Shown piece after piece: positions 1-9,919 of a stretch of DNA of 64,000 bases. A program made the position numbers and the translations under genes. Within the stretch, counting starts at the first letter, position 1, and each line of letters starts with the position of its first letter. Source of the DNA: Sipunculus nudus (Eukaryota > Annelida > Sipuncula > Golfingiida > Sipunculidae); contig CM049321.1 in assembly GCA_026874595.1 (NCBI GenBank), positions 5,946,979 through 6,010,978 of the forward strand, read 5' to 3'. The notes under the pieces are model-generated. The model saw nothing but the letters and a program-made list of their open reading frames with translations, was not told the DNA's origin and did not search any database.

Positions 1-149
1 CGCTGGCATGGGGATCTGTAACATTCTCGTTCACTCATATTAGGTCGATATGAAAAACGTATATTCATTTATATAAACATATTACTAATAATATGTAAAC
101 ACTATGTGGGATAAGAGCTTCAGGAGATGAAAGATATATTTTTTTGTAG

Positions 150-248
150 CAAAACTGATGATCTGGTCACTAGCGATGGCGAGGTTCTCCTGGAAAGAAA
201 CTTTGATACGTACAAAAAATTCGACGAATGCTGGAATGTCACGGATGG
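150..248 (+). CDS. paralogue exon: end of VWD domain 1
   Basis: Acceptor tttttgtag, donor gtatgt, 99 nt like its partner at 28225-28127. It encodes KTDDLVTSDG and ends FDECWNVTDG. The expected Ser before Trp is Cys here (CWNV instead of SWNV), an odd unpaired-cysteine change. Confidence 0.82.
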
Positions 249-723
249 GTATGTTTATGAAAAGATTCTATTATCACATATCATTTCATTCACACAAACT
301 AAGACAAGCATACACGTACAGGCCCAGTGTAGAATGGAAACTGTCTGTAAGAGCAACCTTAAGTGAAACGGAAGCATTCACATAGGTCTTACCTGATCTT
401 TCTAATAAGAACAACATCGAACTAAGACCACATATGACCAGTCCGGGGGGGGGGGGGGGTTCTTTTAACGCAGGTTTCACTTTATATATTCAGTTAGGCT
501 GTCATCTGTTGGAACGACAAACACTAAGGGCTTGTGTCCATAATATCGACAGAAAATGTGGTATTTTATATAGCTCTTAAGAAAATTATATCCTTACGTT
601 GTGCTGTTCCTATTGAAGTAACCGGCATTTATCTGGATTAAAATAACAATACTTGAAACGCTAGATCAGAGAAGACGACCGTCAGGTGCAGTGCACAAGC
701 TCGTGGAAATGGTGTATAGTCCC

Positions 724-797
<74 letters not shown>

Positions 798-855
798 GAG
801 TGTGTATCCTATCATTTTTAATTAACCCATCCAATTTTTACACTTGTCATTATAG
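249..855 (+). other. intron of the plus-strand paralogue
   Basis: Holds a G15 run (445-459) and a long (TA)n tract (about 725-795). Nothing else recognised. Confidence 0.5.
725..795. repeat. (TA)n microsatellite
   Basis: About 71 bp of uninterrupted TA, directly before the linker microexon of the plus-strand paralogue. Confidence 0.95.
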
Positions 856-878
856 GTGCCACGGGGACACAATTCCAG
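856..878 (+). CDS. paralogue linker microexon (23 nt)
   Basis: Acceptor tcattatag, donor gtgagt. It reads G-CHGDTIP plus one base, one codon shorter than the 26-nt partner and with identical phases. It lies about 0.6 kb after the previous exon and just after a (TA)n tract. Confidence 0.6.
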
Positions 879-1104
879 GTGAGTACTTTGTTTTTAAGTT
901 TTGGTGGGGGATGACGGCCTCCAACTTAAAAACCTTTATCTATGAAGTTCTCAAGGTGACATCCTTTGTGGAAAGGGCTATCCAGTGTTTCAATATTACA
1001 AGTACCCTAGTGTCTTCTAGGCCAGCCAACACTGGCGTACACCCCCAGCACGTTACCATTCCCCCCTCCCCCGCAACCAGGCGTGCTGTACAGGTTGTGC
1101 ATCT

Positions 1105-1405
1105 GGAAAAATCATCCACTAAGGAACATTATTCTGCATTCGCATCTGCAGTGGTGCGCGGTGGCGTCATTATAAGGGTTCTGTGCTTGTGACCCACGGG
1201 TGGTGAACCGCGTCCCAAACTAACCGCCACATGCGCTAGGTCCTTAGCAAAAGTCTATACCACAAAGGTGCGCTCTCATTACCAGGGTGTAAAGGGGTTC
1301 TGGTCATTTGAGGCAGGCAAATGAAGTTGAAATGCGCTATTGGGTAACATTATAGTTTATTGGGTTGTATGCACTCGCACTTGTCAAAATGGGTGATGGA
1401 GTGGT
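1105..1405 (+). repeat. SINE-like intron repeat, copy 1
   Basis: Matches the reverse complement of 24490-24785 (gcatct..agtggtgcgc, then a tggtt/agggcgctgtgc region, then tttattgggt). It has a vaguely tRNA-derived look, with degenerate A- and B-box-like segments. It sits after the linker microexon in both VWD gene copies, so it was present before they duplicated. Confidence 0.55.
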
Positions 1406-1429
1406 GGGTGGGGGGGGGGGGGGGTGCTT

Positions 1430-2124
1430 GGAATCGATATAAACAGGCTCAGAACTAAAGACGAATAGTTCATTTCTGCCCTCAGATTGATGCTGTTGCT
1501 ATTAACAGTATTTTTATCCTGCTGTAAAGGTGAACTGTTAAAAACGCATTTATGTCAATCATACTATATTTAATCTCTTGCATGGACTTGATTATTTATC
1601 AGTTTTACTTTCCATAGTATTGTATGTTTCAATTAAGCATTTGTGCTTTTTACTGTACAGCACTTTAAGCAGGGTTTTTTTCTGGATGTAGCGCTTTATA
1701 AATATTTCCAATGAAAATAAAAATAAAAAAAGAATGAAAATAAAAATATAATAATAATAAAAATGAGCGCTGGAGGACCCCTTCCCATATAGTTTGCACA
1801 TTTTGGGAATTAGCAACTAAAAGTAAAGATAATTAGTTTGATTAACGATAAAATATGCTAAAACTACAGTTGGCCAGGGCTTTTTATATTAGCCACCTGC
1901 CACCCCCCAACACCCCACCCCCATTCCACATCAGGGAGGAGGGTTCAGGGGGCCGGTTCACCTCCACCCTTTTTTAGCCATTTCAACCTTGTTATCAAGG
2001 GTTTCAGACCATTTTCCTGACCTGGACCTCCTCCCTCCCTTTCCGGAGGACCTTTCTAAGGTTTTTTCCGTAGTCCTCCAGGATTGGACCCCTATTTTTC
2101 ATAAATCCTGGATCCGCCCCTGCA
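1430..2124. repeat. probable transposon insertion in paralogue intron
   Basis: This stretch is absent from the equivalent intron of the intact gene, where 24430 joins directly to the block matching 2125 onward. Its right end reads, on the minus strand, CAGGGGCGGATCCAGGATTT, which looks like a DNA-transposon terminus. The left terminus was not found. Includes a G run (about 1409-1424), an A-rich tract and pyrimidine-rich blocks. Confidence 0.4.
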
Positions 2125-2499
2125 CATTGTGACAGATGCCTGTCCCATTTCACCCAAGCGTATTTCCACAGATATTCTATAAAGGTCGATTTAAGATCGA
2201 CTCTTAAAAATGATCTTTTTTATATGAATTATATAAGTAGTAAACTCGTAAAAGTCTTAAACAATTGGCCAGATTTCACGTACATCATCTTCAAAACTTG
2301 GTGCTTTATGCAGAATGTGTGTTTTCTCACCTGAGGATTATTTCTTAGGATCTATAAGGGCCTAATTCAGTCACAGTCTGACAACGGCAAGACAATATGA
2401 GGGTAAGCAAGTGCTAACAGTTTAACAAATTGCAGAAATTTCAAAGACGTGCCCTTCGTATTATCTGCCAGTTATTTAATAATAATATAATGAAATGAC

Positions 2500-5400
2500 C
2501 TAAGAAAATTACTGGTCGTTCACTTTTTTTTATAAATGCATTATAAATGCAAATAATCTTTTTTTTATAAATGCATTTTTTCAATGCATTATCCTTTGGG
2601 AGGTATACAAGCAATATCTGATTTGATTCAACTGCACGTGTCGAACGGCTTCTGTGGCCGGAGGCGGGATGGGGGGATGGGATGAGGTATGTTCAAATTT
2701 CACCTAAGGCATTATGATTTATCACGGTAGGCAATATCCAAGGGTGTGCGCTCTGCAGGCTTACTGGGAAGGTGGTGCCCAATAAACGTGCGTCGCTTAA
2801 AACAAAGTGCGGGTCCCCGATTGATATGACCCAATAGTGGGCACGAGAACACCCACAGGGTACACTAGGAGGTGCACTAATCACCGGGCCTGGTTACCAC
2901 CAGGATATAAAATAAAAGGAAGCGTGTGACACAGCAGTGTCAAGTAGTCCGAAACCGGAATGGAATTCTGCAGACTTACGTATACTTATTCAAGCTTGCA
3001 TAAGAACAATGGACACGACTATCATTTTTTGAAAGAAAAGAAAAAAAAATAATTAATCCATTTGCGTTATAAATAAGGAAACATGTATCTTTTATTTGGT
3101 TTCATAATATAACTGTTTTGTGTTATACCTAAATGTTCTGGTGTACGAATGATTTGGATTTTATTTTTTTTTTATATGCCAGGGTCAGATGATATGGTAC
3201 CTTATAAGCAATACAAAAACACACACGCACACACACACATATTTATATGATATCTGACGGTGGTTACACTTAGCAATTGTGATGGTACTCCTCTGTAACC
3301 ACGCAGTGTCGGGAATGGTGCAAGGGAGCCATTTCACATACTTTCGCAATATGAGAAATTTGACATTATTTTGCAAAGGGTCAATCACATTACCATCTTT
3401 TCTTAAACTACGCCACTGAATGAAGCCTACGAAAAACCAGCCAAGCACCAGCGCCCAAAATCACGCAGCCCTTCACAGGGTATTTATTACGCCTGCGCAA
3501 TATTATCGATATATCGGGTTATCACGATACGGTGATTCGCATTTTGAGTATCGCGGTGGGATTTTAATGTATCGATATCTGTCGATATTTCGTTAAACGT
3601 GTCTAAAACTGAGTTTCTGTAGAATTATTATATTTCTGTTACAAATATAGAAATCATCATTGATTGGGACAAATCAGAGGCTACATGTGAAAGGCGTTAT
3701 CGTGTCTTTGGACAATTAGTAGGGAATGTTCAAGTTGGCCTGATATACCATATCTCTTAGTTCCATCTAAGGGAATATACATGTCTGTCCTATGATTTTT
3801 GGGGATGCGAGAATATTTCTAGACATTAAAGAAAACGAAGTGCCGAACACGGTCATAATTATTTGTTTTTCAATTTTATATAATAAACATAGTGCGATAT
3901 GTTTCACAATACGATAACACGTATCACAATATATTGCAATACTAAATTTGTAGGCGATATGCAGCCCTAATATTTATTACTCCAGATAAACTGCAGTTTG
4001 TTTTTTTACTCATGAGGGCCACACGCCCTGAATATTGATGAATGACTTAAGTTCTGTTGGGACTAAAGTCCGGACTATAGTCCACTTTTTAAAAAGTCAG
4101 ACTTCATCTAGCTTACATTAAAAAAAGACAAATGGGAAACATTATATAACGATTGTATGCATTGTGGACTATAACAAAAATATAAAACCAGGTAAGACCA
4201 TACACAAATCAAGTTTTATCGCCTTGTCAGAAGCTAAACCTTACTGATTTACGGGCTGGCAACCGCTCGCCAATGTAGGGCTTTTCCCACAGGTTAAAGA
4301 AAACAACACAGAAATTTAAGGCATAAATACCAGAATGGTCAAAAGATCTCTATCGGACGTGGATATACTGCCAGTCTATTATACTTAAATGTGGTAAAAA
4401 GGGAGCCTAGAACAAATCGCGGCGGTAACTGAGTTTCACCATATGTCGATTTAATGTTTAGCCCCTGACCACGTCTAAATGACTTAACTAAATACTGGCC
4501 AGTGGCCCTCGTCTAAATCGTTCAATTACCAGCGGAAGAGAGGGCATATATTTGCGCCCATCTCTCAGGGCCAGCCTTATTTACAATAAGGTGGCCTATT
4601 AATAGGTCATTCAAAATATAGGTAAGAGGGGTGGCTGGTATAGGCCTTATGTCTTACAGAGTCGCGTCGTGTTCACGCATAGACGTTGCGACGTGAGTCA
4701 TATCACCTCAGCTATTAAATGTTTGACCTGTCTGGTCTGGTCGCAACGAAATGCCGGCCTTAACACGTTACTACTGAAGAAACTGGCACAAATTAGCCCT
4801 CGAAGTCCAGACGGATATGGAGAAACCTGAACGAAACAGTGTTTTGTTTTAATGTTGAACATCTGATAGTTCATGCAAACGTCAGCACGGGAAAAGGCTA
4901 ATCATAATTGGAGTAAATGTGTGTGTACCGTTTATTCATAAAACATGAAGAAGTTCATTTGTAATGAAATGACCAGATATACTGTTTTCTCATTAATGGA
5001 GTATCTGGCAAATGCATAAAAAAATAGATTCACCTGCAATTTCATTGATTCCTGCATATCAATATAATCATGCTTATTTGTTTTTTTCATTTTATAGACA
5101 GGACATGATACCCACTATATATATACCCGCACTTTCAGCTATCAGGACATTCAAAAGATAATGTTACCACGTGATATTAAACTTTGTGAAGTTTTACTAA
5201 AATTATGAATTGTCCGTTCATTTTTTTATGTATGGACTATATAGTATATTTTATGCCTGGCTGTATCATATTTCACGTACATTGTCAAAAACTGCGTTTT
5301 TACATCTTTTCTGTCTCGTTACAAAAAAAAAGATGTTACCACATTTGTTGATTATATTAATCGTCAGATGATGTTACAAAACGGTTGAATGAATATGATA

Positions 5401-6080
5401 AAAAATTAATATACTCAGCAAGAATAAAAAAAATATTGCTACGTGCGTTTGCCAACAGGCGACGTTGAAAAAGGAGATTTATGGATCAACAGCAAAAAAA
5501 CAGAGTACACCAACAGACATATCTCCGGCTTGCCAAGTTGGTTTATATGGCCCTTTCTCCTGTAGGGATTTGGGGTTTAGGAGCTTAAGACATCTACTTT
5601 CTTATTACCACAGTGCCAGGGCCTATTTAATACAACGAACAACAATCATGGTCTCCACGATGTATGTTGATTTAATGAAATCTTTCAGGGAAAGGGCACT
5701 TAAACGTAGAGTGTCGTCATTGTCCTCTATGACATCACGACTCGCACTCCAAATATGGCAATATCGTCATGAGGTACGTTCCTGTGTTAACCAACATGCA
5801 ATAGACCCTGTTTAAACCCTGAAGCGCATTCCGAAGTTGTTTACGCCGGGATTGCCCCTATAAATTACTCAATTGTTCCTTGTATCACTGCCTAGCTATC
5901 CTTGAAATTTCATTAAACTCCGCTGAGAATTGTTTTGTATAATTGTGCTATCAGACAAAAATTCACGGACAAACAGGCACACAGACAACCACCCGCTGCC
6001 AGCAAAAAAATAAATAAATAACCCCCGCCGCTTGGTATGGCGGAGGTAAAATCAGTTGGTTAAATCAACTGACTCGCGCA
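2500..6080. other. rearranged intron stretch of the paralogue, no exon seen
   Basis: No match to the expected 233-nt VWD exon was found by eye. It contains the MITE-like repeat at 3488-3969, an AC tract near 3218-3238 and unassigned AT-rich DNA. An ORF of 116 codons at 5465-5815 has no recognisable family. Confidence 0.4.
3488..3969 (+). repeat. MITE-like element (GGGCTGC termini)
   Basis: The right end is gatatgcagccctaa; its reverse complement resembles the left end (ttacgcctgcgcaatatt). The interior has repeated atcgatat / tatcacgatac motifs. A diverged relative starts at about 61545. Looks like a non-autonomous DNA transposon. Confidence 0.5.
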
Positions 6081-6356
6081 GACTTGTTTTACGCCTTTCC
6101 TGAACCAGTGTTCTTACTGTTTTTAGATCAGATATAAAGCATTGCCATAAGGGTATCGAAATCTAGCCAGTCAAAAATTATTGTAAGTGCATCCCGTAAT
6201 CCAATGTCAGTAATGATTTCAACCAGAATGCGTGTTGTTAAATAGACGCCAGAGCGGCTCGATGAGGAAAGGTATCTGAAAGTGTATCTGGGCGTGATAA
6301 CTGATTAATTCATTAGAACTTTAATACATGCTCATGGGTATTTCTTTTATTTACAG

Positions 6357-6550
6357 GAGAATACTCGTGTTGCACTCCCCTACGAGGATCCAGAGTTTGA
6401 TTGCTACATAGATGACAATGACGTGCTTTGCTGCGATTCCCTGCAAGAACCTATGAGAATTTGCTCGCCTAAACCATTTTGTTACGACATTTGCTTTGAT
6501 CATCAATTTGACGCAATAGTGTCTGGCTTGTGTGGAAACTGCAATGGCGT
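6357..6550 (+). CDS. paralogue exon: GLCGN exon of VWD domain 2
   Basis: Acceptor ttttatttacag, donor gtaagt, 194 nt. It encodes ENTRVALPYEDPEFDC and ends SGLCGNCNG with the same cysteine pattern as 21073-20880. The preceding intron bases (catgggtatttcttttattt) are shared by both copies. Confidence 0.87.
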
Positions 6551-6569
6551 GTAAGTGCATACTTAGCAT

Positions 6570-6743
6570 CTAAAAGGATACCAACGTATTCCTGTTATTT
6601 TTTTAATCAGTAATATTTCAGGTTGTCAAATTCATTGTGTTTGAACCAGGGTGGCTTCTTAACCCAGTGGTAAGGGTGGCAGTATAGGGATTGACTTAAG
6701 GGGGAAATAGGGTAAACAGTGGTACAGATGAGATTCTGTGACA
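6570..6743 (-). repeat. candidate 3' LTR of the Gmr1-like fragment
   Basis: Begins TGTCAC directly after a purine-rich stretch, as LTRs usually do. Its 3' end is not defined, and the intron bases next to 6550 are conserved with the intact VWD gene, so the LTR must end before about 6565. No second LTR exists for comparison. Confidence 0.35.
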
Positions 6744-6941
6744 TTCACTCCCCCGCAAAAATAAGAAAATGTTATCATTTTCACACATATCTATAACATA
6801 AATTAATGGTGAACTTACATTATAAACGTGTAGAAAAGATTATCCACCTTATCAAAAAAATATATCTATCAATCATGTTTGTATTCTTAATTGGGGTACT
6901 GATACCACTCAGACAGCTTAATTCTATGCAGCTGCTTGTAA

Positions 6942-8549
6942 TTACAGATCTTGGACTCTACTTAGAAAGTCCGGTCCGTGGTTGGACCTCCCGGGAATAG
7001 GTTCGATTGTGAATTGATACTCTTGGAGTACCATGGCCCAACGCATAATTCGCTTGTTAAGGCACTTTGCCTTATTGATGTAAGACAGCGGTTTGTGATC
7101 CGTTTGGATTATAAAATGCTTACCAAACAGGTATACCTCAAATTTACTTATGGCCCATACAATGGCCAATGCTTCCCGTTCTATCACGGAATAGTTCCTT
7201 TCCCTATCGGCCAGCTTTCTACTGGCATAATCCACAGGATTCAGACTGCCCTCATATTCCTGCAAAAGGATGGCGCCAAGACCCTTATCAGATGCATCTG
7301 TCCTTAAGAAAAATCTCTTCGAGAGGTCAGGCAATTGCAATATGGGAGGTTTGACCAGCAATGCTTTCAAGGTCTGGAAGGATTTCTCTTGGGGATCACC
7401 CCATTTGACCTTGTTACTCTGACCTTTACGGGTCAGATCTGTCAGAGGAACAGCAAGCTCAGCAAAATTCGGAATAAATTTCCGATAAAACCCAAGCAGT
7501 CCCAAGAATGACCTTATTTCTTTTTTTGTTGTTGGTCTCTCTGTATTCTGCACTTTGTCAAGTAATAATTGATCAGTTGCAAGTTTACCCCTACCAACCT
7601 TATGACCAAGAAATCCAAGGTCAAGGAAACCAAAACAGCATTTGCTTGGTTTGGCTGATAAATTCGCCTCTTTCAGGATTCTGAAAACCTGCTCAAGCAG
7701 TATCAAGTGTTCTGACCATGACTCAGTATGACAGAGCACATCATCAATAAAACAACATACGCCATTTACATCAGAAAATAATTTTCTCATTATACGGGTG
7801 AATTGGGCTGGAGCTAGGACAAGACCGAATGGCATATATTTAAACTGGTATTGTGCATCTGGTGTCACAAATGCAGTTAATTTCTTTGACTTCTCTGACA
7901 TTGGGATCTGCCAGTATCCCTTTGTCAGGTCCAGTTTTGAAAAGTAGGTGCTATTGTTCAGAGTTGCAAACATATCTTCAGGATCTGGTATTGGTTCCGG
8001 ATCAAAGAGTATAATGCGGTTGAGTTTCCGAAAATCAACACAGAAACGTACAGTGTTTTCTTTTTTACGCACCATTACAACTGGAGATGCGTATCTCGAG
8101 TCTGATCTCTCTATTATCCCAAGGGATAGCATATCCTGTATCTCTTTTTGCATTGTCTCTCTCAATGCATAAGGGACTGGATATGGCTTAGAACGTACCG
8201 GCTGATCAGTAGTGACCTGGATGTCACATTCTATGACATGGGTTTTCTTTGGGATGTCAGTAAACACGCTTTCATACCTATCTATTAGACCAATCAACTG
8301 GGCTTTCTGCTCAGGAGTGAGTTTATCACATACCTGTATGTCAGCAGGACCTTGCTTACGTACAACACTTGGCATGGGTATGATGGACATTCCATCATTT
8401 ATCATCTCATCATCAAGACTCTGGTCTCCTGTACTGGAATCAGTTATACTTGCAAGAGACATTGCTTCATCACATGTGTCACACGGTAACTCAAACAAGC
8501 TCATCGCAGAAGAATCGGAATTTGTTCTCTCAACATACTTTTTCAGCAA
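6942..8549 (-). CDS. reverse transcriptase / RNase H of Gmr1-like element
   Basis: An open frame of 535 codons. About the first 16 residues are the tail of the integrase GPY/F module (LLKKYVER); a non-conserved linker follows to about 75. RT occupies about 115-400: KPYPVPYALRETMQKEI, VRFCVDFRKLN, YFSKLDLTKGYWQIP, MPFGLVLAPAQF, and FIDDVL in place of the usual YxDD. RNase H follows at about 415-530: LRTDASDKGLGAIL, Y.VIEREALAIVW and IQTDHKPL. It ends GRSNHGPDFLSR..., as gypsy RNase H domains do before the chromodomain or integrase. No integrase follows; the polypurine tract is only about 200 bp downstream. The frame is intact but the element is truncated upstream, so the CDS is an incomplete polyprotein. 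Confidence 0.92.
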   Translation of the reverse strand: MLKKYVERTNSDSSAMSLFELPCDTCDEAMSLASITDSSTGDQSLDDEMINDGMSIIPMPSVVRKQGPADIQVCDKLTPEQKAQLIGLIDRYESVFTDIPKKTHVIECDIQVTTDQPVRSKPYPVPYALRETMQKEIQDMLSLGIIERSDSRYASPVVMVRKKENTVRFCVDFRKLNRIILFDPEPIPDPEDMFATLNNSTYFSKLDLTKGYWQIPMSEKSKKLTAFVTPDAQYQFKYMPFGLVLAPAQFTRIMRKLFSDVNGVCCFIDDVLCHTESWSEHLILLEQVFRILKEANLSAKPSKCCFGFLDLGFLGHKVGRGKLATDQLLLDKVQNTERPTTKKEIRSFLGLLGFYRKFIPNFAELAVPLTDLTRKGQSNKVKWGDPQEKSFQTLKALLVKPPILQLPDLSKRFFLRTDASDKGLGAILLQEYEGSLNPVDYASRKLADRERNYSVIEREALAIVWAISKFEVYLFGKHFIIQTDHKPLSYINKAKCLNKRIMRWAMVLQEYQFTIEPIPGRSNHGPDFLSRVQDL

Positions 8550-9133
8550 ATTAATGTGAAACGATTTGACTTTACCTTATATTTTGATCCTGTAATCACA
8601 GTCGTTGAATCTCTGTAGGACATCATATGGTCCTTTCCATTGCAGGAGCAACTTATTCCTATCTGTAGGAAGTAATACTAAGACCTTATCACCTACCTCT
8701 TAGGATCTGGGTTTTGCTCTCCTGTCATAGTATTCTTTATACCTGCCAGCTGCCTTGCTCAGCATCTGTTGTGCTAGGTCACAGGTGTCTGACAGTCGCT
8801 GTTTTAAATCAATCACATACTGGTATGTTGTTTTAATGTCAGAGTCAGTACCTTCTTTGGTGAGTAGTTCTTTCAACACTTTCATCGGTCCTCTCACAGG
8901 CCTGCCATATAACAAATCAAAAGGGGAAAATCCGCCTAAAGATTCATGAGGAGATTCACGATAGGCGAATAGGACAGGAGCCAAATAGCGGTCCCAATCC
9001 CTGGGCTGTTCAGCACACATTCGTTTGAGCATTCTTTTGAGGCTGTCATTAAATTTTTCTACAAGTCCATTACAACGTGGATTGTAGGGTGTAGTTGTCA
9101 ACTGTCTAATGCTGAGTAATCTGCTTACCCCTT
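8550..9133 (-). pseudogene. integrase C-terminal part with GPY/F module
   Basis: Starts around SRLLSIRQLTTTPYNPRCNG, the end of the integrase core (TTPYNP..NG). It continues through FAYRESPHESLGGFSPF and ends in a GPY/F-type module (GDKVLVLLP, LLLQWKGPYDVL, FHINLLKKY). In-frame stops occur near 8700 and in the RIKI-stop-GKVK segment near 8580. The chain runs into the N-terminus of the RT open frame, so IN and RT were one polyprotein. The upstream edge at about 9133 is a sharp loss of homology. Confidence 0.85.
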
Positions 9134-9919
9134 ACATCACACATTGTTATACTTTCTATTCATCAAATATTTATACAGTAAATGTTCAGGCTTAGCCTTA
9201 TCTTCGATTAGGGGTTGGTTAAAAGTACAACAATTGTCTATTTGATTGTTTAATAGGGTTACAGGTATCGTTTTGTATCAACATGGATTCACGCTGCTTT
9301 GGTCGTCTGAGGATTATATTTATGAAACTCTCAATGTATGGATGTCGGACCCACTATATTGCAGAGCCTAATATTATTAAAAACCTGGTATGCCTGGGCT
9401 CGGTGTTCAAGTTCTTGGTTTTAAAATTTTGCTAAAAAGGAGCTTGTCTAAATATTGGGAAGGGGGGGGGGGGCGCGGGCCGTGAGTCCAGTTTTGTATT
9501 TATGCTAACACTATCCGAGTTTAGGCCAGGTGAGTCGAAGTTCAAAAACCGAGTGCATGAGATATGAGTGCTAGACCGCCGCCTTTCTGTCTTTTGGAAC
9601 TCGAGACCGGGTGTACTTCAAATAATATATCACACTGCTAGAATACTGATATGTCAGAAAAGGCCCCGCAAAATGTAAAGAGACATCCAGTTTGAACTGA
9701 ATGATGCTTGAAAAATACAAATATGTACCTAATAATATGTAGAGACAGAGGGAACGTACTAAAATCAGTATTTAAACAACTGTATTAAAATGCTAAGGTT
9801 TGAAGGAGTGACATGTGTATAAAAATATAGGAGTGGACCATCTACAAGCAGAGACGTAATTACATCTGATATATTAAACGGAAATCGTGTTCAGCACACA
9901 ATGAAGTCGGAGAGTCCTG
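9134..9919. other. intergenic, nothing recognised
   Basis: AT-rich with a G-rich run near 9463-9473. No exon or repeat identified; the missing closing exon of the VWD paralogue was looked for and not found. Confidence 0.4.

Larger units (their letters stand above)
150..6550 (+). pseudogene. partial inverted paralogue of the two-VWD gene
   Basis: Three exons match the minus-strand gene in order and phase: 150-248 (end of VWD1), 856-878 (linker microexon) and 6357-6550 (GLCGN exon of VWD2). Matching intron blocks lie between them: 1105-1405 with 24785-24490, 2150-2190 with 24330-24285, 2455-2495 with 23965-23920, and 6080-6356 with 21480-21074. The 233-nt exon that should open VWD2 is not found between 2.5 and 6.1 kb, where the spacing is also longer than in the intact copy. 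No closing exon was found after 6550, where a retroelement is inserted. The visible exons have no stops or frame shifts. It is either a recently damaged gene or one whose missing exon I failed to see. The 5' part lies before the window. Confidence 0.65.
6570..9133 (-). mobile_element. Gmr1-like LTR retrotransposon fragment (IN C-term, RT, RNase H, LTR)
   Basis: Read on the minus strand: the 3' part of integrase (9133 to about 8555), then reverse transcriptase and RNase H (about 8400 to 6942), then a polypurine-like GCGGGGGAGTG (about 6755-6745) and a candidate 3' LTR beginning TGTCAC at 6743. Integrase lies 5' of RT, opposite to ordinary Ty3/gypsy elements and as in the Gmr1-like group. Gag, protease and the integrase zinc and catalytic parts are missing, so it is 5'-truncated. 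It sits right after the GLCGN exon of the VWD paralogue. Confidence 0.85.

Noticed and set aside
686-1192. 168-codon plus-strand ORF
   Set aside because: Its first part is (IY)n from the TA microsatellite; the rest runs through the linker microexon's donor and a SINE-like repeat.
2693-2884. GDPHF-like string on the minus strand, suggestive of a VWD start
   Set aside because: No neighbouring cysteines, no splice sites, wrong strand for the paralogue; chance match.
5465-5815. 116-codon plus-strand ORF in the paralogue interval, tested as the missing VWD exon
   Set aside because: Lacks CGDPH, the C-x-Y motif and flanking splice sites.
6978-8559. plus-strand ORFs inside the retroelement
   Set aside because: Shadows of the 535-codon RT/RNase H frame.
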